Source: Salimicrobium humidisoli
GTDB taxonomy: Bacteria; Bacillota; Bacilli; Bacillales; Halobacillaceae
Direction: 5' to 3'
DNA length: 64,000 nt
Assembly: GCF_002295105.1 (NCBI RefSeq)
Contig: NZ_NSGH01000004.1
Span: forward strand, 106,576 to 170,575
In this document: positions 8,908 through 18,542 of the stretch, piece by piece
Layout of the letters: every line of letters begins with the position of its first letter
Numbering within the stretch: the stretch's first letter is position 1
Made by a program: the position numbers and the translations under genes
The notes under the pieces: generated by a model
The model's database searches: none
What the model was told of the DNA's origin: nothing
Seen by the model: the letters and a program-made list of their open reading frames with translations, nothing else

Positions 8908-10348
8908 AATCAATTGTAAAAATATATGATGATTTTTTCTTTTCATAAAAAACACCATGGTAATCTTTAAAAGAAAAATACTTTATTGAGGGTGCGATCA
9001 AACTTGAATTATAAACTTGATGTAGCATCGATACAAAACCCAACTATTTAGTGTTTAGGTGCTTCCGGTGATAAGCGGCCGGGGGAGGGAGCATATTGTC
9101 CCGCGAATACGGATGTTATTGTACTAGGAGACGTAATCATATAAGGCACTTCCTAACTCCTAAGGCATATCAAATTTTTCTCCATACATGAACTTTGTTT
9201 TTAGGAGTTTGTATGTACTGTGGCAATGGTACTGTCATGTGCATATCCTTTTTTACTCAAGAAAAGGTCAATACCAAAAGTTTTAAGCAATTTTTAGTGG
9301 TCTGTTTTTTAAACTCGTTCCCTCCCTTATTCGGTATGAAAGAGTTGAATTTCCCTTAAGTCTCCCTCAATGAAAGCGAAAGTTTTTTGGGTAAGGGCTG
9401 CATCTTTTTTGACACCGGAACTGTACCCGATAAATTTCTGGGTTTCGAAGTTCTTTCTGCTTTACCGAAAATGTCCGCAATCTAGGCTGTGAACTCATTT
9501 TCTTCAGATAAATCTATTAATTTTGATTCATAATAATACGTACTCTTTGGGGCAGGAGGGCACACATTGCTGATACCTAGTAACTGTGTTGGTCGTTACG
9601 GATCAAATTTACGTTCTTTCCATGATCAGCGTAACTTGTTTTAAAATGGCGTTCCTCATTTTAAGACGTTGATTCTCTTTGCGAAGCTTCCCCCCCCCTT
9701 CTCTTCAGGCGTTCTGTTTTTTCTACCTTGAACGAACCGGTATCATGATATTAGCTCATCCAACCGTCGAAAGAAGAAGTCAACTTATACTCCCGAACGA
9801 TTTTCTGTATTGACTTGCCTCCTTCGTAAAGCTACAACTATTTTGTTTGGTCATAGTTAAGCACTCCTAGGCGTTCGATTTTCGTAACGTGTAGCTAACC
9901 TTCATAAAACTGTCCAATTAATTGTAGCCTATCTAACTGGTATATTATCTATTGGTAACCCAGTAATGAAATGGTTAGATAATTTAAAGCTATTTTATAG
10001 TCCCTAGTTTAACTAATGGTTTTGTAAAAGCATTAATAGAAGCTACGAAGCACAGGGATCTTGCTATTGGCAGGAAGGTAACAGTATTCTAAAACTGTAA
10101 AGAGAAGTTATGTTATTCAACAATAGATGTTGTAAAACACTAGCAGAATTACTTGAAAGTCCTAGAAAAATTAAGTTTCACTTTTTAAATTATGATAGAA
10201 AACTTTCACAAATATACGGATTATGGAAGTGACATATTGATTAATAGAACAGGAAATTCCTTAAGACAATTAGAAATAGTATTCATTAAATATCGGTTAA
10301 AATTTTTGTGAATTTTCAAAATATATTATTAAGAGGTAATACTTTATT
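8908..10348. other. Gene-poor gap inside the polysaccharide locus with mobile-element debris
   Basis: No intact coding region is visible over 1.44 kb. The middle is a decayed IS3-family transposase on the minus strand, listed separately. Around 9090-9150 a short open stretch reads CPANTDVIVLGDVII before a stop, faintly like a hexapeptide acyltransferase end; this is too short to call. The stretch 9880-10348 is AT-rich, holds no recognisable gene and presumably carries the promoter of the polymerase gene. The element splits the locus into two blocks, so genes may have been lost between the epimerase and the polymerase. Confidence 0.7.
9160..9871 (-). pseudogene. Decayed IS3-family (IS150-like) transposase, orfA and orfB remnants
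   Basis: Reading the minus strand from an ATG at 9854 (behind TAGGAGTG) gives fragments in changing frames. They include TGSFKVEKTERLK and NAILKQVTLIMERT, typical of the orfA end, then EENEFTA and IADIFGKAERTS, and FIEGDLREIQLFHTE and KGYAHDSTIAT with YGEKF-like ends, typical of the IS3 orfB catalytic region near its DDE residues. Many frameshifts and stops and an internal deletion show that it is inactive. A plausible end with GGACAGT-like sequence lies near 9915, but paired terminal repeats could not be established. Confidence 0.8.
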
Positions 10349-11725
10349 ATGTTGAAAAAAATGAATTTTAAGAACTTTAGTCAAGTAATATGTGTATTAA
10401 TGTTACTTGCTATATTCACTCTTTCGATCTTATTTTTAACTTTATTTGAAGAGGTTGTTACTTTTAAAACAACTTCAATTCTATCGATAGTAAGTACAGT
10501 TGTTTGTTTTGTTTATATTAGAATAAAAGATAGCATTCTAAATTTAGGTGTCTTTACTGTTTTATTTTTATATTTTACGCTAGTGCACTTTGGTGCAACG
10601 TCCGTATTTCTTATCACTCCAGATAGTATTTTTAACAATTTCGAGCCTCATCAATATGAATGGTTGTACTCTAGACAAGTTAATTTAGCAATATTAAATA
10701 GTATTATTGGGCAAATAGTTTTTATGCTTAGTGCAGTCGTATTTAGTAAAAACTCTCTTTATTCCAATTCCGACAAAACAATATCTCCGTCTTCTATATG
10801 GTTACCTAGGATAGGTTTTATATCGTTGATTTTAGTATTATTTTACTTTCTATTTAATTTAGCGATTGGGAACTTTTCTTTAACATCTAGTTATGGTGAA
10901 TTTATAGCGTGGAGAAACGAGAGTAATTTTTTTTCTATGGCAATTTTTCTATTGGCAACAGGTTTTATAATAGTTATCTCAACTGGAAATGTTAAACAAA
11001 TCAAAAGTATTACTATTCTGTATGGGATTATTAGTCTAATTCTATTCGTTACGGGAAATAAAGGTGAGGTTCTTTATGCAGCTTTAGCTGCTATAGGAAT
11101 ATATTATTCAAGATTTAGAAAGATAAATAAGAAGATATTAGTAGTGGGCTTAGTCCTATTTTTTATCGTAGTACCGTTTATCACTTCAGCTAGAAACGGA
11201 AGTATAGTCAAGTCTTTCAATGAAATCGGTATAAATATAACTAGCCCATTTATTGAAATTGGCTGGCAATTAAGAACTGTAGAGAAGGTTGTTCATTGGA
11301 TTAACTCCGGTGAAAACCTAGGGTATGGAATTAGCTATTTTGCTCCTCTGGAAAGAATTATATCCAAACTGACTTTAGGAATAATACCTGAAATTCCTAT
11401 TAAGGGAGTCCCTTGGTCATTTGGTGAAAGATTACCTGGTTGGGGTTTTTCACAAGTGGCTGAATCCTATTATAATTTCGGACTTATAGGCCCAGTTATT
11501 TTTTATTTAATTCTTGGTTGGTTCACGGTAAAAGCTGAAAATCAAAAAAATAATGTATATCAGAAAGCTTGGTTCTCAGTTATAGTAGTAATACTTATGA
11601 TTCTAACTAGAAACAGATTCTCGTTTGTTCCTGGTCAAATTTCAATAGCGTTAATAATAGTGTCTATTGCTTTTATACTGGATGGCAATTATAAAACTAA
11701 GAAAATTCAAGGCAAGAGGCAGTAA
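10349..11725 (+). CDS. Wzy-like O-antigen/capsule repeat-unit polymerase
   Basis: A 458-residue, very hydrophobic protein with about eleven membrane segments and a larger loop before the last ones (residues roughly 285-385, containing GENLGYGISYFAPLERI). That topology fits Wzy polymerases (oligosaccharide repeat unit polymerase family), which link lipid-carried repeat units at the outer face of the membrane. Sequence conservation in this family is poor, so the call rests on topology, length and place in the locus. The base composition is strongly AT-rich like the genes that follow, and unlike the window from 22.6 kb on. Confidence 0.75.
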   Translation: MLKKMNFKNFSQVICVLMLLAIFTLSILFLTLFEEVVTFKTTSILSIVSTVVCFVYIRIKDSILNLGVFTVLFLYFTLVHFGATSVFLITPDSIFNNFEPHQYEWLYSRQVNLAILNSIIGQIVFMLSAVVFSKNSLYSNSDKTISPSSIWLPRIGFISLILVLFYFLFNLAIGNFSLTSSYGEFIAWRNESNFFSMAIFLLATGFIIVISTGNVKQIKSITILYGIISLILFVTGNKGEVLYAALAAIGIYYSRFRKINKKILVVGLVLFFIVVPFITSARNGSIVKSFNEIGINITSPFIEIGWQLRTVEKVVHWINSGENLGYGISYFAPLERIISKLTLGIIPEIPIKGVPWSFGERLPGWGFSQVAESYYNFGLIGPVIFYLILGWFTVKAENQKNNVYQKAWFSVIVVILMILTRNRFSFVPGQISIALIIVSIAFILDGNYKTKKIQGKRQ

Positions 11726-11815
11726 TGAGGGCCATTTAATAAATAGAGGATCATGCCAGATTAATCAAAAGTTTTTGGGTGAAGGTTACTAATAAGTATT
11801 TAGGGAGTGATACTC

Positions 11816-12712
11816 ATGCCATTTTTTAGTGTTATTATGCCTTGTTTTAATAAGGAAAAATATATCTATGATGCTCTTGAAAGTGTTATAAATCAGAGTT
11901 TTGAAAACTTCGAAGTAATTATAGTTGATGATGGTTCAACAGATAATAGTTTAAACGTAGTATCTACTATTGATGATAAACGCATAAAAATAATAAATCA
12001 AAAAAATGAAGGGGTATCCGCAGCTAGGAATAGGGGCATTAAGTTTGCGAAGGGGGAATACATTGCCTTTTTAGATGCAGATGACTTTTGGTCCGATATT
12101 CATTTATTGAACATTTATAATATGATTAATGAATTCCCAGGTTGCGGCTTATATTGTACGGCGTATGATCGAGTTGTGAACGGTAAAAAAAAATCATCTC
12201 GTTTTAAAAACATGCCAGCCAAAGATAACAAAATATACTTAATTAATGATTATTTCGAGGAAAGTACTTTAGGTAATAATATTGCTTGGACCTCAGCGGT
12301 AGTAGTTCCAAGAAATGTACTGCTCGAAGTTGGAGGTTTTCCAGAAGGAGTCAATAGGGGAGAAGATCGATATGTTTGGGGAGTGATTGCTTTAACTTAT
12401 AAAGTTGTTTTTTACAATTATCCTACTGCATTTTATAGAATAATTGACACAGGTTTGACATCCAGTGAAGACATAAATATTCATTGGATCTTTGAGGATT
12501 ATATCAATAATTTAAAACATAGTGAAATTAGCTCAGAGCAACTTGAAAATATTCATATTTATTTACTAGAGCGCAGATTAAGCTTTGTGATCCCTTTGTT
12601 TAAGAATAAACAGTATCAAAAATCCTTTAAAACTCTTTTGAATAGCTTTAAATATGGAAAATTACGTCCCAAAGCTTTTGAAATTTTAATTAGACTTTTG
12701 TTACGGAGGTAG
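11816..12712 (+). CDS. Family 2 glycosyltransferase
   Basis: A 298-residue GT-A glycosyltransferase. FFSVIMPCFNKEKYIYDALESV at the start, IIVDDGSTDNSL near residue 40, EGVSAARNRGIKFAKGEYIAFLDADDFW near residue 70 (DXD) and VNRGEDRYVWG are the classic motifs. It would add one sugar to the repeat unit in the cytoplasm. ATG 11816 is preceded by AGGGAG at 8 bases; an in-frame GTG 9 bases earlier overlaps this site and is unlikely. It follows the polymerase gene after about 90 bases. Confidence 0.93.
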   Translation: MPFFSVIMPCFNKEKYIYDALESVINQSFENFEVIIVDDGSTDNSLNVVSTIDDKRIKIINQKNEGVSAARNRGIKFAKGEYIAFLDADDFWSDIHLLNIYNMINEFPGCGLYCTAYDRVVNGKKKSSRFKNMPAKDNKIYLINDYFEESTLGNNIAWTSAVVVPRNVLLEVGGFPEGVNRGEDRYVWGVIALTYKVVFYNYPTAFYRIIDTGLTSSEDINIHWIFEDYINNLKHSEISSEQLENIHIYLLERRLSFVIPLFKNKQYQKSFKTLLNSFKYGKLRPKAFEILIRLLLRR

Positions 12713-12716
12713 TATT

Positions 12717-13826
12717 TTGAAAAATAATAATATCATACATATATTTGGGAAGATGGAATTTGGAGGTGCAGAATTAAGAACTATAGAAATTATGGATAAC
12801 ATGCAAAATTCTTTTGAAAATATATATTTTTGTACTATGAGTGGTGAAAAGGGCCGGTTAGCAAAAGAGTTAAACGAAAAGGGGTATAATGTTATCCCAT
12901 GTAATATTTTCAGTCTTAGTTTTCCAATGGAATTTATGAAGATATTAAAAAAAAATAACATTGATATCGTTCATTCACATATTTCAATTGTTTCTGGCTA
13001 TATTATGTTTCTAAGTTTTTTAGCAGGTGTAAACAAGAGAATTGTACATTTTCGTAGCTCGAAAATTGGCAAGACCCGGTCTGTTAAAGAAAAAATCAAA
13101 ACAGGGGTGTTAAAATTATTAATATTGACTTTCGCTACCGATATAGTTGCTGTAAATAGATATACAATGGTGAATCATTTTAAAAATTACAAAAAAATTA
13201 AAAAGTGCAAAATATTGTATAACGGAAAAGGGATGTTGTATTCAGAGGATGAAAGAAAGATAAGACAATTTAAAAGTGAATATTCTATAAAGAATGATGA
13301 AAAAGTAATTATTCATATCGGTAGATTTAATGAAGCTAAAAATCATTATAAGGTTATTTCAGTCTTTAATTCTTTTAATAAAATAGTTCCAAAGTCAAAG
13401 CTATTACTTATAGGAGATAATAATTCTGAGCTAGGTCAAAATATACAAGATTTAGTTAAGAATCAAAACCTTGAAAATAAGGTCCTCTTTTTAGGAAGAC
13501 AAAGTAATATCAAGGATTTTCTTTCCATCTCGGATGTTTTGTTGTTCCCTTCTTATTGGGAAGGCCTTCCTGGTGTAGTGTTAGAATCCCTATCTGCGGG
13601 CATTCCAGTATTAGGGAGTAACATCGGTGGTCACTATGAAATCTCTGATACAAATGACGGTATCACTATAGTACCTTTAAATAGTAGTGACCAAGAATGG
13701 AGTAGAACTTTAAAATCAATTGTATATTCAGGTAAACAGAGGCAAATAGCAGATAGTTTTAGAAAGTCACCATATTATATAGAGGAAGTTTTAAAACACT
13801 TTGAAATTTTGTATGATTCGAACTGA
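12717..13826 (+). CDS. Family 4 glycosyltransferase
   Basis: A 369-residue GT-B glycosyltransferase. It has HIFGKMEFGGAELRTIEIM near the start, VHSHISIVSGYIMFLS, IIHIGRFNEAKNHYKVISVF and FPSYWEGLPGVVLESLSAGIPVLGSNIGGHYEI, including EX7E. The TTG start has a good ACGGAGGTAG ribosome site and lies 4 bases after the preceding stop, so the two genes are co-transcribed. The sugar transferred is unknown. Confidence 0.92.
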   Translation: MKNNNIIHIFGKMEFGGAELRTIEIMDNMQNSFENIYFCTMSGEKGRLAKELNEKGYNVIPCNIFSLSFPMEFMKILKKNNIDIVHSHISIVSGYIMFLSFLAGVNKRIVHFRSSKIGKTRSVKEKIKTGVLKLLILTFATDIVAVNRYTMVNHFKNYKKIKKCKILYNGKGMLYSEDERKIRQFKSEYSIKNDEKVIIHIGRFNEAKNHYKVISVFNSFNKIVPKSKLLLIGDNNSELGQNIQDLVKNQNLENKVLFLGRQSNIKDFLSISDVLLFPSYWEGLPGVVLESLSAGIPVLGSNIGGHYEISDTNDGITIVPLNSSDQEWSRTLKSIVYSGKQRQIADSFRKSPYYIEEVLKHFEILYDSN

Positions 13827-13925
13827 AATTAGTATTAATAATTAAGATCATTACGATTTATCATATACCAAAGTTCACAATATAAAAGCGCATCGGAATA
13901 TTTTCATCATAAAGGGAATGATTTC

Positions 13926-15176
13926 ATGACAAAAAAAACAGAGAATGAAAATAGTGTCATTTCGAATTTATTTAGCGAACTAAAATTTAATCAAATAGAT
14001 TTCGTGTTACTATCTGATTTTGAAAGTGAAGGCAACACAGGAGATGTTGACATATATGTACCGCTTAATCACAAATATAAATTTGAATGTACTCTATCAA
14101 AACTAGGGTGGTATGAAAGAAAGGAAGGAGCCGATTGCGTTGTAGACTATTTTTATTATCATTTAGATTCAGAGCTATACCTTCATATTAAGTACGAATT
14201 AGTTTTTGCAGAAAGTTTTTTTAGAGCATGGAAGTATAATTTTTCTGAAGAAGTACTGGAAAGTAAAGTCTATAATCAATTTGGTGTTCCTAGACCATAT
14301 GGAATTCATCTAATTATACTTTATTTAGCGAAAACGATAATAAATACAAGTGGAAAACTTGATGTTGCAAAACGCAAGAAAATAAAGGATTACTTGTTCA
14401 AACATAAAATCGAATTTCAAGGTGAGAAAGAATTTTTATTCGCAGAAAGATTATATGAATTATTGAAAAAGAAAGATGTAGAAGTTCATTTGTTATCTAA
14501 ATTAATAAAAGCGTATTTCACTATAAATATTCGAATGATTAGAAGACTGAAAATAAGGAGAACAGGGGCAGGAATTAATGTTCTTTTTTTGGGAACTGAT
14601 GGATCTGGAAAGACTACACTAATCAATAATATACAAAATTCTATGCAATTTAAAGTTTCTAACTTATATTTAGGAATGGGCGAACAGGGGTGGAAAAGCA
14701 AGGGTGTAAAAAAACTCCAGGATAAAAAAATCAATATTGATTCTCTCAATCAATTAAAAAATATGTTTTATGGATTATTAGCTTTACCTTTAGAACTTCT
14801 TATTAGAAGATTGGATGCCATAAAAACCGGTAAGAGCAGAATTTTTTTAATCGATCGATTTCCAGGATTTCCTTTTATCAGCAGTAGTAAAACTTATTCG
14901 AAATTATACAGTATTGTGTTGCCAAAACCAGATATTGTTATTTTCTTATATGGTAATCCTGAAATTTTAGTCAAAAGAAAAAGTGAATTAACAATTGAAC
15001 GAGCCATTAGAGATTTAGAAAAATTTGAAAAAGTTGCGGATAAAATCTCGGATAGTAATTATATTTCTATAAATACTACAGAAATGACAATTGATGAAAG
15101 TATGGACATTATTAAAGAAATTATACTGAAACACCCCAAAATCAAAAAGAATCTTTTGAAAAAGATCAATATTTAG
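13926..15176 (+). CDS. Two-domain protein: nucleotidyltransferase-like N-terminus and thymidylate-kinase-like P-loop C-terminus
   Basis: A 416-residue protein of unknown role. The N-terminal 170 residues (FVLLSDFESEGNTGDVDIYVP, with a D-x-D pair) resemble nucleotidyltransferase-fold proteins of polysaccharide loci. From about residue 215 there is VLFLGTDGSGKTTLINN, a Walker A motif as in thymidylate kinases, then FLIDRFPGFPFI and a lid-like region with arginines (RERA-type: ERAIRDLEKFEKVADKI). True Tmk proteins are about half this length and lack the front domain. Its job may be phosphorylation of a glycan or of a nucleotide used by the locus (inference). It lies between a glycosyltransferase and another kinase-like gene. 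Confidence 0.65.
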   Translation: MTKKTENENSVISNLFSELKFNQIDFVLLSDFESEGNTGDVDIYVPLNHKYKFECTLSKLGWYERKEGADCVVDYFYYHLDSELYLHIKYELVFAESFFRAWKYNFSEEVLESKVYNQFGVPRPYGIHLIILYLAKTIINTSGKLDVAKRKKIKDYLFKHKIEFQGEKEFLFAERLYELLKKKDVEVHLLSKLIKAYFTINIRMIRRLKIRRTGAGINVLFLGTDGSGKTTLINNIQNSMQFKVSNLYLGMGEQGWKSKGVKKLQDKKINIDSLNQLKNMFYGLLALPLELLIRRLDAIKTGKSRIFLIDRFPGFPFISSSKTYSKLYSIVLPKPDIVIFLYGNPEILVKRKSELTIERAIRDLEKFEKVADKISDSNYISINTTEMTIDESMDIIKEIILKHPKIKKNLLKKINI

Positions 15177-15191
15177 AAAGGAGGAGGGGGG

Positions 15192-15989
15192 GTGAAATTA
15201 TCAAAAATTAAGAATATTCAAATAACTAACACAGGTGCTTTAATACTATTTACGTCTAAATATGTATTTAAGTTTCCGATAAATAAAATGGGATATTACA
15301 CTATTAGTCAAGAAAAATATTCTTATATGAAAGCTAAACAAGATGTTTTCTTTATGAATAATATTTTACCATCTGGCAGTTTTATAACGGGAATAAAAAC
15401 GTTAAGAGGAAATCCTATAAAAAAGACTGAAGAATTAGTCCGCATTGATGACTATATTCTGGAAAAACTTAGATATAGTAAAAAATATCCTTTCGTCAGT
15501 GCTGAAAAGATAATTGATTATAGTTACATACACATATTAATCAACTATAACGTGGAAAAATTAATTCAAAACTATTTAAAAAAAATTTATATACCAAACA
15601 CACCTGCACATGGGGATTTGCATATAGGGAATTTATTGATGAATAATGGTGAAATTGCAATTATTGATTGGGGGGGGTATAAGAAAAATAGCAGTTTTTG
15701 TTTTGATGCCTTTCATTACTATGTCAGATATTATTCAAAATCTAGAAATAAGAGTTGGGTAGATGTTATCTTTAGTGAGTTTAGTATATCAAAGGAAGCA
15801 GTCATTTTATCAAAAATAGCAGGACAAGATATTGAAACACTTAGTATAGCATATGCTATTAATAGAGCTTCGCTAGAGATAGAACAGTTTGGAGATATTA
15901 AAAAGTTGAAGCATAATCAAAAAAAGAAATATGTCAAGATAATCGAATTGTGTCAAAAAAAAATTATTGAATCAAGCAATGATGTTTAG
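15192..15989 (+). CDS. APH/choline-kinase-fold phosphotransferase
   Basis: A 265-residue protein with the aminoglycoside/choline phosphotransferase fold. The catalytic loop HGDLHIGNLL (HxDxxxxN) is near residue 140, followed by IAIIDWGGYKKNSSFCFDAFHYY, the metal-binding aspartate block. In a glycan locus the likely substrate is a sugar or an alcohol phosphate precursor rather than an antibiotic (inference). The GTG start has an exceptionally strong AAAGGAGGAGGGGG ribosome site, 16 bases after the preceding stop. N-terminal residues of the ATP-binding lobe are divergent. Confidence 0.75.
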   Translation: MKLSKIKNIQITNTGALILFTSKYVFKFPINKMGYYTISQEKYSYMKAKQDVFFMNNILPSGSFITGIKTLRGNPIKKTEELVRIDDYILEKLRYSKKYPFVSAEKIIDYSYIHILINYNVEKLIQNYLKKIYIPNTPAHGDLHIGNLLMNNGEIAIIDWGGYKKNSSFCFDAFHYYVRYYSKSRNKSWVDVIFSEFSISKEAVILSKIAGQDIETLSIAYAINRASLEIEQFGDIKKLKHNQKKKYVKIIELCQKKIIESSNDV

Positions 15990-16028
15990 AATCGAGCTAT
16001 ACAAATAATACAAGGATTGATAACTTTA

Positions 16029-17489
16029 ATGATTAAAAAGAGTCAGCTTAAATCTAAGACACTTCATGGTTTGCTTTGGAGTTTTATTGAATTACTTTCA
16101 AGACAAGGTATACAATTAATAATTCAAATTATTTTAGCGAGGTTGCTAGCACCAGAACATTTCGGAGTAATAGGGATGGTTACAATCTTTATTGCAGTTT
16201 CCACCGCGTTTGTTCAAAGTGGGTTGGACCAAGCTTTGATTAGAGAAAAGGCACCTGGGGATAAGGACTATTCTACTGTTTTTTATTTTAATCTAGCGGT
16301 TTCAATACTGGTATATGCTATTTCTTTCTATTTTGCGCCTTTAATTGCTCAATTTTATGATGAGAGTAAATTAGTGGGAATATTAAGAGTTATAATGCTC
16401 GTTGTAGTTATTAATGCAGTATCCAGTATACAAAGAGTGTTTTTAATTAGAAAAGTGGACTTCAAAACACAAACTAAAATTAGTCTAATATCTGGATTAT
16501 CAGCTGGTGCTTTTGCAATATCCTTTGCTTTAATGGGGTTAGGGGTTTGGAGTCTTGTAATTCAGCAAATAGTTATGAAATTTACCGAAATGATTTTACT
16601 ATTGTATAACAATCGATGGGCTCCTTCGTTCATCTTTGACTTCTACCTTTTCAAAAAGTACTTTAATTTTGGATATAAGTTATTACTTTCCAGTATAATA
16701 GATATAATTTACAAAAACATTTATTTTGTAATTATTGGTAAAGTGTACACTTTAAACCAATTGGGGTATTACACAAATGCGTCAAAAATTAGAGATGTTG
16801 CATCTTTGGCTGTAACCCAATCCATACAAAAAGTAACATATCCTGTGTTGAGTAAGATGAATGATGATCAGTCTTTATTAACTAAAAATTATAGATTATT
16901 AATTAGACTTACTGCATATGTCTATTTTCCATTTATGCTCGGGTTGGTTTGTATTGCACCAAGTTTTATTCCATTGTTATTGGGAGAAAAGTGGGTACCT
17001 GCTATTAATTATTTTCAGTTGCTCTGTATTGCAAGTCTTCTTTATCCGATAAATGCGATTAATTTAAATATTTTAAAAGTGAAAAACAGATCAGATTTAT
17101 TTTTATTAATTGAAATCATAAAAAAAATATTTTTATCTATATTAATAATAGTTGCTGTTATTTTGGAACTTGGGGTTTCAGGGCTAATATATAGTGCTAT
17201 TATAAGCTCGATATTTAATTTATTTATCAATGCTCATTATACTGGTAAAGAGATAAACTATAACATTTCTAAACAAATAAAAGACATGACACCTTCACTT
17301 TTATTGGCAATTGTTATGTCAAGTTTGATTTTTTTAAATTTCGAGTACTTAAAAACACCTTTATTTGTAAAAATTATGTTAGAAATCACATTTGGAATAA
17401 TAACGTATATTAGTTTAAGTTTGATTTTTAAAATTGAGGAATTGAGACTGATTTTCACATTAATGAGAAAAAGTAGTAAAAATGATTAA
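16029..17489 (+). CDS. Wzx-like oligosaccharide flippase
   Basis: A 486-residue polytopic membrane protein of the polysaccharide transport family, about twelve to fourteen helices. The start SKTLHGLLWSFIELLSRQGIQLIIQIILARLLAPEHFGVIGMV is typical of WzxC/TuaB-like flippases, as are QRVFLIRKVDFKTQTKIS and YTNASKIRDVASLAVTQSIQKVTYPVLSKM. It would move the undecaprenyl-linked repeat unit across the membrane for the Wzy-like polymerase upstream. I prefer ATG 16029 to the TTG at 16017. It is the last gene of the first polysaccharide locus. Confidence 0.93.
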   Translation: MIKKSQLKSKTLHGLLWSFIELLSRQGIQLIIQIILARLLAPEHFGVIGMVTIFIAVSTAFVQSGLDQALIREKAPGDKDYSTVFYFNLAVSILVYAISFYFAPLIAQFYDESKLVGILRVIMLVVVINAVSSIQRVFLIRKVDFKTQTKISLISGLSAGAFAISFALMGLGVWSLVIQQIVMKFTEMILLLYNNRWAPSFIFDFYLFKKYFNFGYKLLLSSIIDIIYKNIYFVIIGKVYTLNQLGYYTNASKIRDVASLAVTQSIQKVTYPVLSKMNDDQSLLTKNYRLLIRLTAYVYFPFMLGLVCIAPSFIPLLLGEKWVPAINYFQLLCIASLLYPINAINLNILKVKNRSDLFLLIEIIKKIFLSILIIVAVILELGVSGLIYSAIISSIFNLFINAHYTGKEINYNISKQIKDMTPSLLLAIVMSSLIFLNFEYLKTPLFVKIMLEITFGIITYISLSLIFKIEELRLIFTLMRKSSKND

Positions 17490-17797
17490 CTTTATGAATG
17501 AGAAACCATTTTAATATCTACTATTAATATGTATTCGGAGAGAGAAAACGTATATAACGGAAAACGTTTATGTAGCCAATAACATCCCTTCAATTATTTC
17601 CTACATAGGCCGAAAAGCCATGAATTCTTTTAATCGATGACTACCCTAATTCAATAGAACGAGTTAGAAGTGATGAGTCAAGAAATCTACGGCCTCTTCA
17701 GTTAAAGTCGAATTACCAAATAAGTGACTTTATCCCCCGAATTAAAGGTTTGTCGTAATGATAATATTCCTCTTTTGTAGAAAGACATCGTTCAGAT
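17490..17797. other. Gap after the flippase, no recognised gene
   Basis: About 300 bases without a recognised gene. An open stretch of roughly 45 codons near 17620-17757 (LLIDDYPNSIERVRSDESRN...) has no start codon and no family I know; it may be debris of a lost gene. A 15-base sequence at 17556-17570 recurs in inverted orientation at 18501-18515. No clear terminator for the polysaccharide operon was found. Confidence 0.5.
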
Positions 17798-17856
17798 CCA
17801 CTTCTGCCATCTTTTTGACCAGAGTCGGACATAAAATTGATCCACTTATGACAAGA

Positions 17857-17892
17857 GTGAGCCACTACCTTATAAATAGTGGCTCACCTTTT
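17857..17892. terminator. Hairpin just downstream of the istB remnant
   Basis: GTGAGCCACTA and TAGTGGCTCAC form a perfect 11-base-pair stem with a 9-base loop, followed on the plus strand by CTTTTT. It may terminate plus-strand transcription leaving the polysaccharide operon or belong to the IS end. Confidence 0.6.
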
Positions 17893-18395
17893 TATTGTTT
17901 TAATCCAAAACGTTCCCTCATAGAAGTTTCACCGTCGATGACAATGCTATAGGAATCATGAACGATGCGATCTAGAATAGCGTCTGCGAGTGTACTTTCT
18001 CCTATCTTCTCATGCCATCCTCTCGGATCGAATTGTGAACAGAAGATGGTAGAACCATGTTGGTGGCGCGATTCCACAATCTCTAAAAGGTCTCTTGCTT
18101 GAGTATCATTAAGAGGTGTTAAAAGCCACTCATCCAAAATAAGTAGATTGACCTTTTTATATTTCTTCATGACCTTTCGATACGTTCCATCTCCTCGAGC
18201 GATAGCCAACTCATCAAGTAGATCCGGCAATCTCGTGTATTTAACTTTATAAAACTGCCGACAGGCTGCGTTCCCAAAATCACAGCTTAAATATGTTTTT
18301 CCGTTCCCGGAAGCGCCGATTAGTATGATATTATGGCGTTCTTCGATGTAAGCACCAGTCGCAAGGCGTAAGATGAGAGCTTTGATTACAGCCAA
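17892..18395 (-). pseudogene. istB: IstB ATPase of an IS21-family element, N-terminally truncated
   Basis: The 167-residue open frame matches the AAA+ IstB transposition helper from its Walker A region on: LATGAYIEERHNIILIGASGNGKTYLSCDFGNAACRQ, LLILDEWLLTPLNDTQARDLLEIVE (Walker B variant DEW), GSTIFCSQFDPRGWHEKIGESTLADAILDRIVHDSYSIVIDGETSMRER. Normal IstB proteins are about 245-255 residues, so roughly the first 75 residues, including the helical DNA-contact domain, are gone. The upstream sequence switches directly into terminal-repeat-like DNA. No istA accompanies it. The product is unlikely to act alone. Confidence 0.85.
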
Positions 18396-18542
18396 TGAAA
18401 TGTACCACCATTGCCATCTATTTTACCACCGAGTGACAAGCGATGTACCAGTTAATGACAGGGCTTTACCACCAATACCTTAGTATACTTAATGAGCATG
18501 TAAACGTTTTCCGTTTTATGCATTTTTCTCTTGCCAAATACA

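Larger units (their letters stand above)
17798..18490 (-). mobile_element. Internally deleted IS21-family element
   Basis: The segment holds a 5'-truncated istB on the minus strand. Beyond its stop (17798-17850 on the plus strand) lie repeats reading TGGATCAATTT and TGGTCAAAAA on the minus strand. Before its broken start (18400-18475) lie four TGGTAAA/TGGTACA motifs. Repeated short motifs at both ends are characteristic of IS21-family elements. istA and the first part of istB are missing, so the element appears to be a deletion derivative with both ends kept. No target duplication could be assigned. Confidence 0.6.
17556..18515. repeat. 15-bp inverted repeat pair bracketing the istB remnant
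   Basis: AACGGAAAACGTTTA at 17556-17570 and its exact reverse complement TAAACGTTTTCCGTT at 18501-18515 bracket 960 bases that contain the truncated IS21-type istB. The arms could be ends of a composite or older element, or flanking sequence of an inversion. The core AAACGTTT is itself palindromic, which makes chance matching somewhat easier. Confidence 0.5.

Noticed and set aside
9090..9150. Possible serine acetyltransferase remnant (CPANTDVIVLGDVII)
   Set aside because: Only about 15 residues fit, with no neighbouring support; chance similarity cannot be excluded.
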